This document shows, one piece after another, positions 21,266 through 31,972 of a stretch of 64,000 nt of DNA. The DNA is from Gamarada debralockiae. Its lineage: Eukaryota; Ascomycota; Leotiomycetes; Helotiales; Hyphodiscaceae. Below the pieces are notes generated by a model. The model saw only the letters and a list, made by a program, of their open reading frames with translations. It had not been told where the DNA came from and made no database searches. Numbering within the stretch: position 1 is the stretch's first letter; every line of letters begins with the position of its first letter. The stretch spans positions 124,001 through 188,000 of the forward strand of contig NXFV01001368.1 in assembly GCA_002803225.1 (NCBI GenBank), written 5' to 3'. The translations under genes and the position numbers were made by a program.

Positions 21266-23839
21266 ATGGAATCGAAACGAAAAGTCAACAGTGGCGGAGG
21301 GGGCGCGCGCGACGACGTCGATGACCGTGCATCAAAGAGAAGAAAGTTCCCGGATGTAGGTCATTATCTCTGCTTTATGTGAAGGAACTGCTGCAAGTTG
21401 CGATGCGAATCGTCCACATTTTGCAGTTGATTGAGCAAGGGTTGGTTGAACCGGCGCATTGAAGCACAACCACCTAGCCTTTCTAGCACCGCCAAAGACC
21501 TTCGAGACTGCAACTTTTATTCAGACGAGAAGGCTGACAGTGCACAAGGACGATGCAGAAACCCCCCAAACAACCAAAGACCATGGGCTCAAATTCTTGG
21601 AGACGATCAAGAAGACGGAGGATAAGAAGTAAGTTCACCTGCTCCTCTAGTAATTATCACGAATCAAGACCCTCTCCTTTACTTCCAGCCTCGTGTAACC
21701 GGTAAAGACTTCAGCAGATCACATATCTTCTGCATCTTCGCCGTCTCTATCCCTGCGGATTCCCTTATCACACACAAGCCTCTTTCCTTCCCTTTGCATT
21801 TGTGCATTTGTCTCTACCTGCAAGTCTTAGATTGAACCGGAGCTTACAAAACATACAGTGGACGACTTATCGCGACGGCCTTCCTCGAACTCCCAAACAA
21901 ACGAGAACTACCAGAATATTATAAAGAAATTAAGATGCCGATTGCGTTGGACACGATCGAGTCGAAGTTACGGCGAAACGAGTTCCCAACCCTTACCTCT
22001 CTCGAAAGCTACTTCAAGCGTATGATATCGAATGCCAAAGAGTTCAACGCGAAGGGATCAATTATCTATGATGATGCTGAACGATTGAGGAAAGCTTTGA
22101 GCAATTACATGACGAAGATCAATCCAGCATACAAAACACCCGGCTTCGTTTGCCATCCTACGCCATTACCAGGCGACGAGGAGGAGGAGAATGCTGCTGC
22201 TGCTGCTGATGAAGATAAAGATGCCGAAGGAGAACCGGACCCAGAAATTGAAGTCGCACCTCCCCCAAAAAGAAGGGGCCGTCCGCCAAAGAACCCCCAA
22301 GCCCACGCACTAAGGAAGAGCTCAACACCTGCGTCGTCGGAGTCACACTATGCTGGGGTCAATTATACTGGTCTAAATTTCCAGCAAGCGCAAGAGAAGA
22401 TTTTGCTAGACATGATAAACTACAAAGAGAATCCCGAGTAAGTAATTTATTACTGGTGCATGGCAATCTGCTTACTTGTTCAAAGGGATGACTTCGCAGG
22501 CTTTGAACCATTTCTCGATCTTCTAGACCCAGTAGATTTCAAGGAATACTACCAAATCATTCAGCACCCGGTATCAATCAAGCAACTTCAGAAGCGTGTC
22601 AAGGGTGTCCAGGGAAAGAAGGCTGCCACTGGCATTTCGGACTTCAAGCATTGGGCAGCTTTCGAGGAAGAGATGAGCTATCTCTGGAAGAACGCTTTCC
22701 AGTACAACGAAGATGGAAGTGATATCTACCTTCTTGCCGAAGACCTCCAGGTTCGTCAATCCTTTGTCTCTGCCCTATGCGTGACGTTTGCTGAAGTATA
22801 TAGACCTTCTTCTACAAGTGCTTGAAAAAAGCCAAGCAGGCCGTTCCCGAGCCAGCGGGCCCTAAGATCAAGCTTAAGATGCCTGAACCTGCGCCTAGGA
22901 TAACCCTCAAATTTGGAGGAGGCAAGGCCAGTCCTGCCGACTCTCCTGCCCCTCAGACGAACGGCTCGAATGGCAGTGACACTCCTGTCAATGGAACAGC
23001 TCGCAGAAATCCGTTTGGTGGTTCTTCTTCAACTCCTGTTCCTGCTCTTGACCAACTTGAGAGGGCCCGGAGTATGTCAGACTCTGTGGCTTCTCCAACG
23101 CCTTCAAACGCTGCCTTGGTTAAAAATGAAGAAGGTGCCCGCAACTCTCCGGCTATTACTGCTGGATACAGCTACCGTGGTTCCAGCCAAGCTGTGTCTA
23201 CTCCAGGTCTCAATGGAAGTGGAATGCCACCTCCTTCGACTCCCGGCCTCCCACAACAGAATCAATATTCACAAGGAGGCTATGCGCAGTCCTTCAATCA
23301 CCAAGCTCAATATCAACCACCCAATTCTAGTTACGAATCGAAGTGGAGACAGCCCGGCAAAGGTCAGTAACAGCTCCAATCTCCAATCTATATTACTTTG
23401 TGCTAATGCCTCCTTAGACGCTTCTGATGCTATGATTACAAACTTGAGCATCTCGACTCATCCGGGCCTTAACATCTCGAAGCACCTTCGTATGAACCTT
23501 CCACCATCTCCGACCAAGACTCAACAGTCTGTTACTATCAACCTTCCTCCAACCCACTACTACCTTCAGATCAAGCCGACTATTGCGGCTTCCCTGCGTG
23601 AACGACAATATAAGCTTTTTGTCACATCTGGAACTCAACGACTGCATGCCATGCCAAACATACCAGGCCAAGCTGTCGATAACCTCCACCCCCTCTTCGA
23701 AGCCAGGATTCTTCCAGGCGTTAACCGAATCGAGATTGAATTAATTGCTGCGTTGCCTAAGGGTGCCCCAAAGCTGGCGAATGGACAAGATGTTGAGCTA
23801 GAGAAGATCACTATTTTTGCCAACCTAATGAAGTCGTAG
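21266..23839 (+). CDS. RSC4: RSC chromatin-remodelling subunit Rsc4, two bromodomains, 692 aa
   Basis: Exons are 21266-21355, 21465-21628, 21859-22437, 22486-22750, 22804-23362 and 23418-23839, totalling 692 codons. The acceptor of the first intron (CATTGAAG at 21464) is weak, so the first 30 residues could differ. Bromodomain 1 spans roughly residues 75-165 (LPNKRELPEYYKEIKMPIAL, then NAKEFNAKGSIIYDDAERL). It is followed by an acidic linker and an AT-hook-like KRRGRPPKNP. Bromodomain 2 includes DFKEYYQIIQHPVSI and NAFQYNEDGSDIY. Then come a Pro/Ser-rich linker and a C-terminal beta-rich domain (SVTINLPPTHYYLQI...). Rsc4 reads acetylated histone H3 for the RSC complex in the nucleus. Confidence 0.9.
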
Positions 23840-24350
23840 TGGACGATTGTAGATATGTTTGCATGACCGGGGAGTGGAATGAGGTATGGAACTTGAGGAT
23901 TCAGAAATGGCGTTTCTGTTAATAAGAATGGTCATTGGGATGGAGTTCATGGTCTGCATGCATCCAAGGGCGATGTGGGAGTTGTACAAGTAATTAGCTT
24001 AGCATGTTTGTTTGAGTAGAATCGTCTTCCCTAGCTACTCTGATCTCCTCGCTTCAAATTTGAGTGACTCTTATGAGAAATTCAATTATGCATTCACTTG
24101 TAGGAATTGTGATAAATGAAGCCAAGAATTGCCTTCAAGTTGGCCATAGAAGCTGGAGAATTGACGACTTGAAGGTACAGTAGAAGGTAAATTGGTTCTG
24201 ATTGGCTTGGTGGCGTTTACTAAGCGACCTCGGAATTTTGGCGCTAAAAAAGTTCCCACCACCAGAAAAAGTTGAAGTGGAATTCCTTCTCAGCCCGCCA
24301 GTTGAAGTACATTTCCAATTCAACGAGAAATCTTAATAACCACATCCAAC
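23840..24350 (+). promoter_or_regulatory. RSC4 3' flank and SSB1 promoter
   Basis: This is 511 bases between the RSC4 stop and the SSB1 start. The last ~110 bases (GCGCTAAAAAAGTTCCC to CATCCAAC) are A-rich just before the ATG, as in highly expressed fungal genes. A GGAATTCC core near 24279 is too short to claim a heat-shock element. Confidence 0.45.
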
Positions 24351-25146
24351 ATGGCTGACGAGGTCTACGAAGGCGCGATCGGTATCGATCTTGGTAGGTT
24401 TACAATACCTGTTTCTGCAAATACGATTGCCGTCGGCTTTATCGACTTTATCTTCAAAGGCTGACTTTTTTGTTCGAATAGGCACCACATACTCCTGCGG
24501 TACGTTCTTCGATATGGTGTCTCAATGCGACGAGCCAGAGATGTCAAATACAGTTTATTAATATCAAAACAGTTGCCAACTATGAGGGAACCAATGTCGA
24601 GATCATTGCCAACGAGCAGGGTAGCTTCACCACTCCATCCTTCGTCTCTTTCACCGACAAGGAGCGTTTGATCGGTGAATCCGCAAAGAACCAGGCTGCT
24701 ATGAATCCAAGAAACACCATCTTTGATATCAAGTTAGTTTGCTCTCTCTGTTGACCGCCATCGTCTCGTGAGGTCTTTTCCGCTGACAAGGCTGTAGGCG
24801 ACTGATCGGGCGACGATTCGACGACCCCACAGTCAAGAAGGATATCGAGTCATGGCCATTCAAGGTCGTTGACCAGGATGGAAACCCTATGGTTGAGGTT
24901 GAGTATCTCGGAGAGAACAAGACCTTCTCACCTCAGGAGATCTCATCCATGGTTTTGACCAAGGTAAATTGCCTCATAACTACGGCAGATGATCGTGTGC
25001 TGATTTGCAATCACGTATAGATGAAGGAAGTCGCCGAAGTCAAGTTGGGCAAGAAGGTCTCCAAGGCCGTAATTACCGTCCCTGCCTACTTCAACGACAA
25101 CCAGCGTCAAGCTACTAAGGATGCTGGTGCCATCGCCGGTCTCAAC

Positions 25147-25178
<32 letters not shown>

Positions 25179-28100
25179 TGCTATTGCATACGGTCTCGGT
25201 GCTGGAAAGTCAAACAAGGAGCGCAATGTCTTGATCTACGATCTCGGTGGTGGAACTTTCGATGTGTCCCTTCTCAACATCCAGGGTGGTGTTTTCACCG
25301 TGAAGGCTACTGCCGGTGATACTCACTTGGGAGGACAGGATTTCGATACCAACTTGCTTGAGCACTTCAAGAAGGAGTTCCAGCGCAAGACCAAGAAGGA
25401 TATGTCAAATGACCCCCGTGCCCTTCGACGTCTCCGAACCGCTTGCGAGCGTGCCAAGAGAACCCTCTCCAACGGTGCTCAAACCACTGTTGAGATTGAT
25501 TCCCTTTTCGACGGAGAGGATTTCAACGCCCAAATCACCCGTGCCAGATTCGAGGACTTGAACTCCAAGGCTTTCAACGGCACTTTGGAGCCAGTTGCCC
25601 AGGTCTTGAAGGATGCTAACCTCGACAAGAGTAAGGTTGACGAGATTGTGCTTGTTGGTGGATCTACCCGTATTCCTCGGATACAAAAGCTCCTGAGCGA
25701 TTTCTTCGATGGCAAGAAGCTTGAGAAGAGCATCAACCCTGATGAGGCCGTCGCATACGGTGCCGCTGTCCAGGCTGGAATCCTCTCCGGAAAGGCCACC
25801 TCCACCGATACCGCCGATCTCCTCCTCTTGGATGTCGTTCCTCTTTCCCTCGGTGTTGCCATGGAGGGTAACATCTTCGCCCCTGTCGTTCCTCGTGGTC
25901 AGACCGTCCCTACCATCAAGAAGGTCAGCAGAAAACTTTCCCTTTCACCCTCTACTACACCATGTTTTATCCCCTGCTTGTTTTGATGCCAGTCCAAAAG
26001 TACTTTTGCGGTGGTGGTGCACTGGAGTGAGGGTGTTCCTTCCCTACTGGGTACCTTCTCTTAGGGATGGCGGCACCTTCTACTCTTGAGGATGCTCCTT
26101 CCTTCAGTAAGGAGGGATAATCTTACTTACTTCTCCTGCTTTCCGTCTGCTGTTTTCTTCTTGTCATCCTCTCCTTCACGCACATTCCAGCAGAGAGCCT
26201 GCGATCACTTCTGCTGCTCCTGTCGAGTCTTGTCCACGATCACTACTGCTGCTCCTCGAATCTCGTAAATCGGCGGCGTCTGTTCTCCCACCCTGGGCGT
26301 CATCCAGTCACAATGGCGTTCGAGGTTCCCACCATCATCTCGACGATGGTGCTGATGACATTTGCTTGTCTCGTCATGCCAGTTCACAAGCACGGTCTGT
26401 TCAGCCAAGTCTTCCCGACTAAAGAAGTACTTTCGGAGATCCTCTCTGCCGCCTCCCTGTCTTTCTGCCCTGGTCTTCTCGAGGCAATCGGTGGCACCAA
26501 TCCTCCCGGTCTGAGCTTCTTCAAGTCATTGCCTACCGATGTTCACAAACGATGGGGCATTTATGCACTGGTCCTCGAGAAGCACAATGCGATGCCACTG
26601 GTCTACATTGGATCTGGAACTCAGGCCACGGCTGGTGTTCGGATTCGCTTTCGCCAATATGATTCATCGGACAACCCCATTCTACCTACGTATGTCAAGG
26701 CTGCTATGCAGGACGGCTACGTTGTAGTTCACAAAGGACTTCTCATATGGACTCCTCTTCCATCCGCTGCAGATGCTCCGCGCACTCGTCTTCTGTTCGT
26801 CGCAATGGAGGCCGCATTGAGCTTCACGTTCTGGACTATGTATTCTCGCAAGAAGGACTACAGCATGACTGGCTTCTGTCGTTGGCCTCTCGAGTCGTTC
26901 GAATACCATGGACTATGTAGTCACAATGCCATGTGGGAAGGTCCCGCCGGCAACTTCGACCTCTCTCCCGAACAGCTCGAGTCCATAGCCGCCGCGGTCA
27001 AGGAGAAGAATCGTCTGTACCTTGTCGACTACTATCAGAACAATATCAAAGGCGATCCTGCGGCCGAGGTTTTACGGCGCGAGGCCCAGAAGCGGTATGC
27101 CCAAACAGACAAGGCTCTACAAAGAGGACAGCGCTTCGAGGAGAGAAGAATGGAGTCCAAGGATTACCACTGTTACACCTGCAATGTTACATGCAGGAAG
27201 CAAAGCGAACTTGACAGACACCAGCTCTCGAAGAGGCACAAGCAGAAGGTGGAGCTCGAGAGTCGGGGTCTGTCCTACAAGCCGAGTCGCTCTACGCTCA
27301 AGCAGGCCAAGGCCAAGGAGCGCGGAAATTACTTTTGCGAGACCTGCGAAGTTGTCTGTTCCAGTCAATACGAACTGGACAGACACGATAGATCCAAGCG
27401 TCACTTGAAGCAAGTGGCGGAGGACAAGTCGAGCGTGAGCTCGACTTGACAAAATCGACGGCACCGATTTTTGGCTTTTCTGGACTTGCATCTTTCTCGG
27501 ACTTTCATCATTGTCAGACTTTTCATCGTTCTCGAACTGTCGTCTATCACGAACTATTATCATACTTGAATATTCGCTAACATATCAATTCAGAGAACTT
27601 TCACCACCGTTGTATGTACAGATCGCGCCCCCAAACTCCCAGTGTCTCCAGAACCGAAGACCTCAGCTCCCCACTCCCAACAGATCTCTTGAATGCCCAT
27701 ACTAATCTATTTCAGGCTGACAACCAACAAACCGTTCAATTTCCCGTTTACCAGGGTGAGCGTGTGAACTGCGAGGATAACACCTCCCTCGGAGAGTTCA
27801 CTCTTGCACCAATTCCTCCTATGAAGGCTGGTGATGCCGTTCTCGAGGTCGTCTTCGAGGTCGATGTCAACGGTATCCTTAAGGTTACTGCCACTGAGAA
27901 GACCTCAGGACGTAGCGCCAACATCACCATCTCCAACTCTGTCGGCAAGCTTTCCTCAAGTGAAATTGAGAGCATGATCAGCGGTTAGTACAGCTCTCTC
28001 TACTCTTGGTGTCAAATACTAACGAATTATAGATGCCGAGAAGTTCAAGAACAGCGACGAGGCTTTCAGCAAGAAGTTCGAGGCTAGACAACAACTCGAG

Positions 28101-28301
28101 TCCTACATCTCAAGAGTCGAGGAGATCGTTTCCGACCCCACCATGTCCCTCAAGCTCAAGCGTGGAACCAAGGAGAAGATCGAGTCTGCGCTCAGCGACG
28201 CCATGGGTCAGCTTGAGATCGAGGACTCTACTTCAGATGACTTGAAGAAGAAGGAGCTCGCACTGAAGAGAGTGGTCACCAAGGCCATGTCTACCCGCTA
28301 A
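24351..28301 (+). CDS. SSB1: Ribosome-associated Hsp70 chaperone Ssb, 614 aa, eight exons
   Basis: Exons are 24351-24393, 24482-24499, 24573-24732, 24798-24963, 25021-25923, 27594-27611, 27716-27983 and 28033-28301, totalling 614 codons, close to the ~613 aa of yeast Ssb. Ssb binds nascent chains at the ribosome exit tunnel with the RAC co-chaperones. The ATPase domain shows [34 protein letters not shown] and [11 protein letters not shown]. The substrate domain has [19 protein letters not shown] and [13 protein letters not shown]. The C-terminus lacks the EEVD of cytosolic Ssa and ends in VVTKAMSTR, as in Ssb. Two exons are only 18 nt. Intron five is 1,670 bp and houses another gene. Confidence 0.96.
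25924..27593 (+). other. Giant SSB1 intron hosting a complete gene
   Basis: The donor is AAGAAG|GTCAGC and the acceptor is CAATTCAG|AGAACTTTC, with a CTAAC branch-like site about 16 bases before the acceptor. The intron is 1,670 bp against 50-105 bp for the other SSB1 introns. It splits the invariant TIKK|RTFTTV sequence, so it must be removed for a working chaperone. Retention would stop translation after about 20 extra codons. An 11-base sequence near the donor (AGAAAACTTTC, 25930-25940) closely matches the acceptor/exon junction (AGAGAACTTTC, 27592-27602), 10 of 11 identical. Confidence 0.85.
26313..27449 (+). CDS. GIY-YIG-like protein with two C2H2 zinc fingers, nested in the SSB1 intron
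   Basis: This is an intact, intron-free 378-codon frame on the same strand as its host. The N-terminus is hydrophobic ([15 protein letters not shown]). Residues about 83-125 read [20 protein letters not shown] followed by RIRFRQY, which matches the GIY...YIG...R signature of GIY-YIG nucleases. A later Glu (VAMEAALSF) could be the metal-binding residue. The C-terminal third has two fingers of the form C-x2-C-x12-H-x5-H (CYTCNV...HQLSKRH and CETCEV...HDRSKRH), the spacing of U1/JAZ-type nucleic-acid-binding fingers. Nuclease plus DNA-binding fingers is the architecture of a homing endonuclease, but host-gene domestication is possible. Activity is inference. Confidence 0.8.
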   Translation: MAFEVPTIISTMVLMTFACLVMPVHKHGLFSQVFPTKEVLSEILSAASLSFCPGLLEAIGGTNPPGLSFFKSLPTDVHKRWGIYALVLEKHNAMPLVYIGSGTQATAGVRIRFRQYDSSDNPILPTYVKAAMQDGYVVVHKGLLIWTPLPSAADAPRTRLLFVAMEAALSFTFWTMYSRKKDYSMTGFCRWPLESFEYHGLCSHNAMWEGPAGNFDLSPEQLESIAAAVKEKNRLYLVDYYQNNIKGDPAAEVLRREAQKRYAQTDKALQRGQRFEERRMESKDYHCYTCNVTCRKQSELDRHQLSKRHKQKVELESRGLSYKPSRSTLKQAKAKERGNYFCETCEVVCSSQYELDRHDRSKRHLKQVAEDKSSVSST

Positions 28302-28638
28302 ACTCTCTACCTACCCACCACACAGACAAGATCGCACATACGGAGAAAGGGGTGTTGATGCATCATGATTTTCATTTCATGAAATGGATTGGCCCATCTG
28401 GTTTCTGGCTCATTTTCTTCTTTCATCACTGGGATAAAAAGTCATTTTACGATTTTCTGATCTGGCCGCTCTGTGATCCATTGACGGAGGATAGCTTCTT
28501 CTTTTGACTACGGGCATAAAGCGCGCTTGTAGAATAAGAAGAACGGGAATAATCAAATTGAAGCAAACATCCAAAAATCTTGACTTCCATTCTGCATATC
28601 TGAGTGACCATTCTGTGATCTTGGATATCGTAACTTCC
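28302..28638. other. Intergenic, convergent 3' ends
   Basis: This separates the SSB1 TAA and the stop of the minus-strand 2EXR gene. It is AT-rich 3' untranslated sequence with no coding content. Confidence 0.5.
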
Positions 28639-29298
28639 TTACGTCCTTACTATGTGCCTCCCATCAGAAACCATCCGCCACGCGCCTTCCCCCTCATCAT
28701 CAAACACCCACCCGACATGCTGAAAGGGCTCACGCTGGTACAAAACTCCAGGCTCCCAATCATATATCTCATCCGGCCAGGCCGGCCCCGCCATCAGCAC
28801 GGAACGCTCCAAATAAGGATCTGCCAGTAAGGTCCTCAAGGCCTTCCAATTCGCATTGCCCTCTCCAACTTCCCCCGCCGTCATAATCCTCATCCAGTCC
28901 TCTCTCGTCCTAACCTCCAGATCCCTCAGTCGCCCATTCAATATACAATCCTCCAGTGCGGGAAGTAAGCGCTGAACAAAGAAATCTTTCGTTCCCCATC
29001 GGATAATGTTGAGGCGCAGAGTGCGGATTTGCCTACGGTTGTCGAGCCAGGAGGGAGAGAGGAAGTACTCCCAGATGTCATTGCGCTTGAGTAGTGTTAT
29101 GGAGAAGCCATTTGATGTTAGGTACAGAGGACGTAGCTCATGGTATATTTGGACATTGGTGAGGAGGAGGTTGAGGGGAAACGAGGCGTGGGCATCGGGA
29201 GCGTTGAGTAGGATGTATGGTTTTGAAGAGGTGCTGATTAGGATGTATATCTTCTCGCGGATCTCTGGTGGGAGTTCAAGAAAGGGGAAGCTCTTCAT
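28639..29298 (-). CDS. 2EXR/F-box-like domain protein, 219 aa
   Basis: This is a single-exon frame from ATG 29298. The first 70 residues read FPFLELPPEIREKIYILI, then NLLLTNVQIYHELRPLYLTS. This is the F-box-like start of the fungal 2EXR family (named for its 2EXR motif), which is widely expanded in Leotiomycetes and of unknown function. A middle helical part (RRQIRTLRLNIIRWGTKDFF) and a Trp-rich C-terminus complete a typical length of 200-300 aa. It is divergent from the ribosome recycling factor gene with 295 bases between starts. Confidence 0.75.
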   Translation of the reverse strand: MKSFPFLELPPEIREKIYILISTSSKPYILLNAPDAHASFPLNLLLTNVQIYHELRPLYLTSNGFSITLLKRNDIWEYFLSPSWLDNRRQIRTLRLNIIRWGTKDFFVQRLLPALEDCILNGRLRDLEVRTREDWMRIMTAGEVGEGNANWKALRTLLADPYLERSVLMAGPAWPDEIYDWEPGVLYQREPFQHVGWVFDDEGEGAWRMVSDGRHIVRT

Positions 29299-29593
29299 GG
29301 TGGAAGGTGGAGGAGAGGAGCAGATCCGTGGTGGCGTTGAGAGAAAGGTACCAGTAGTTGTTCAATTCGAATGGAAGATCAAAGAGCTAAAAAGAAAGCT
29401 GTGAGACTTGGTAGATTCAAAAAGTTCGAGTTCATAAGACAGAGTAGTTGGAAAGACTCTGGGTTGTGCTGTTGACATGATGTTGTTGATGACTCTAACG
29501 TGAGAAGGCTGAAAGACGAGGCATCGCAACTGCCTTGCCGCCAAAATTTCGAACGCGGTTGAATACACGACCTTTTTTACAAACAGCACAATC
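29299..29593. promoter_or_regulatory. Shared promoter region of 2EXR gene and mitochondrial RRF
   Basis: A 295-base gap lies between divergent start codons, so both promoters and leaders must overlap or abut here. No distinct elements were identified. Confidence 0.5.
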
Positions 29594-30539
29594 ATGCCTA
29601 CACCATTATCAGTTCGCGCAAATGCGCTGAACCAGCTCCTCAGAAAGGCTACTGTCAGCATTGAAGCTTCAGCCATGTGAGCGGACCTAAATTCATCCAA
29701 TTGAGCCCTACTAACACCTCACAGCACACGAGCAGCCTCCTTATCCGTACCACTCTCCCGCAACCCCATCCCACAACCCCTCGTCACCCGCAGAGTATTC
29801 TCCCACACACCCTTCCTTCTCAAGAAGAAAGGCCGCGCCGAGCGCGAAAAGGAAGAAGAAGCCGCCGAAAAATCGTCTGGTGTAGTCGAAGACCCATTCG
29901 ATTTCTCAACCCTCCAAGCAGGGATCGAAAGGAGTCTCGAGAAACTCAAGAACGATTTATCGAAGCTACGTACTGGAGGAAGGTTTAACCCGGAGGTGCT
30001 GGAGAATGTCAGGGTGCATTTGAATAAGGATAGTAAGGCTACGGAGCGATTGGGGGATTTGGCGCAGGTGTTGCCGAAAGGGGGAAGGAGTTTGATGGTG
30101 CTGGTTGGGGAGAAGGATGTGAGTTGATCAAATGGATGAGATGGGAGAGGAGGGAGGTTTTGGGACTGTGCTAATTATGGGGTGATAGCATGTCAAGCCG
30201 ATCATCTCTGCGATTCAAGGCTCGAAGGACCTGAATCTCCAACCACAGCCAGATGCGCATAATGCCTCTCAGCTAAACATCCCCATCCCACCACCCACGA
30301 AAGAGTCAAGAGACCTAGCATTAGCGGCAGCGAGCAAAGCGGGGGAGACGGCGAATGTAGGAGTTAGGAACGCTAGAGGAGCAATGCAGAAACGATTACG
30401 AGCCATGGAGTTGAAGAAAGCTGTACGACCAGATGATTTGAAGAAAGCACATAAGGAGATGGAGAAGATTGCAGAGAAGGGAGTTGCAGATGTCAAGAAG
30501 ACTGTTGATGCGGCACGGAAAACTATGGAGCAGGCGTAA
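29594..30539 (+). CDS. RRF1: Mitochondrial ribosome recycling factor, 275 aa
   Basis: Exons are 29594-29676, 29725-30118 and 30189-30539, giving 275 codons. RRF splits post-termination mitochondrial ribosomes together with a mitochondrial EF-G. The N-terminal ~60 residues are basic and hydroxylated with no acidic run (SVRANALNQLLRKATVS, TRRVFSHTPFL), as in a mitochondrial presequence. The RRF core follows: IERSLEKLKNDLSKLRTGG with the conserved R-T-G region, then LPKGGRSLMVLVGEKD and KPIISAIQGSKDLNLQPQPD. The C-terminal helix pair (NARGAMQKRLRAMELKKAV... DVKKTVDAARKTMEQA) is complete. The gene ends 67 bases before the stop of the convergent RGG-rich gene. Confidence 0.9.
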
Positions 30540-30606
30540 AATTGTGTATGTTACATATCTGTACAATTATACCAAACACCCGTCTATTTCATACATGCAA
30601 ATCCTT

Positions 30607-31730
30607 TTAGAGTGGTTTTCGTACAGCTCCTGGTGCTGCTGGTCGCGCCGCAGCAGCAGGTAACAACGACGCCAGCTTAGCTTGTAACTTCCTCGAGTCC
30701 TCTGGTAGATACGTCTCATTGCGAATCGTATACGCCTCCACCTGTCCCAGAACGTCTCCTTTCTCTGCAGGCTTCGGCCCAACGTAATGACCCGCAATCC
30801 AAGCCTTCGAAAGTTTCTCTCTTTCAGCCTCCGGCATCGTAGGGATCTCCAACGGCTGATACTCCAAACCCAAACGATCGGCTATCCGCTCCCTCTTCTG
30901 ATTGAGATACTCCTGCGTAGTAGCCTTCGCCGCACCACTCTCAAATAACGTCCCATGTCCGTCTTTCCATCTCGAAAGATGCTCCTCAGCAGCTCTATGC
31001 GGCCCATTGACATTGTCCGTAGCAACTTGCATCTTATACACAGCTGTCTCAACCACTCCCCTCGGACTCGAAATCACAGAGGGTCCCTTCCCAATCAATT
31101 GTTCCAGACTCGTCTTTGGTACGTAGGGTGTAGGCCAACCGCCGTCATTGCCCGCCAACCAAGCAAGCTCTTCCTCGTTCCAAGGATCTTCCGCAGGATC
31201 TTCCTCTTCCCTCTTCGGTCGTGGTCCTCTTGGACGTTTTCCGCGTCCTCCTCGTCCCCCTCGTCCGCCCCCTCGCGATCGCATACCAGTCCCGCCTCGA
31301 CCGCGTGATGTGAATCCTCCTTGTCCACCTCGATCCCCTGAAAAGCCGCCTCGTCCTCTAGGCGCAGAGCCACTAGGTCGTGATGGTCTCTCGTCTACTC
31401 GGCGGATTGTGAAGCCTTGGGGTGGTGGTTTGGCAGCGAGAGAGCGAGCGTCAATCCCTCTCGGTGGTACTGCTAAGATTTCTCTGGCTGCTTCCGCTCC
31501 TTTTTGAGCGCGTGATGATCTGGGAGCATCTATTCATGATATTAGAATTTGGTTATGGGAAGGAGGGTGTCCAATAGCAAGGGGGATAACGAACCTTTAT
31601 CTTCCTCTGCTCTTGATATCGAGACGGAAAATTGTCGTAATGAAGCCGCAATTCCATCTGCAACTCTTGAAAAGTCATTGGCGAGAGGCCGTCCACGACC
31701 AATGGCCGAATTGACATGCCACTTGTACAT
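30607..31730 (-). CDS. RGG-rich protein with mitochondrial-type N-terminus, 352 aa
   Basis: Exons 31730-31595 and 31529-30607 give 352 codons. The first exon encodes a basic, acid-free stretch (MYKWHVNSAIGRGRPLANDF...LRQFSVSISRAEEDK) that looks like a presequence with a possible cleavage region. Residues ~85-140 are RGG/FSG repeats (APRGRGGFSGDRGGQGGFTS, RSRGGGRGGRGGRGKRPRG), a disordered RNA-binding type region. The C-terminal ~190 residues are helical and conserved-looking (LSRWKDGHGTLFESGAAKAT, WIAGHYVGPKPAEKGDVLGQ). I do not recognise the domain. A mitochondrial ribosome- or RNA-associated role is a guess from the presequence and RGG region. Confidence 0.7.
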
Positions 31731-31972
31731 AGTGTGCTGTTGAGGTAGAAAGCAATGAAGCTTCAAACATCGCTGTCTAAAAATTGGTCGTGTTGATGGA
31801 ACTTGATGCCTGAGACTATAGCGTTGCCTTACAGCCTCATTGCTTTGAATTTCCCTATTCGATCTGAACGCGGCTCCCTTTCCAAACAAACCACAAAACT
31901 TCACATCGAAATCCGGAACCCAATCACACACTTACCATATAAACCGATCAAGGATCTCCCACCACAGAAATC
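31731..31972. promoter_or_regulatory. Bidirectional promoter between RGG-rich gene and CDC26
   Basis: Only 242 bases separate the head-to-head start codons at 31730 and 31973, so the two genes share a promoter. No TATA box is obvious near either start. Confidence 0.6.

Noticed and set aside
24270..24300. GGAATTCC as a heat-shock element upstream of SSB1
   Set aside because: Only one inverted pair of nGAAn units is present. Functional elements need at least three, and SSB-type genes are not typically heat-induced.
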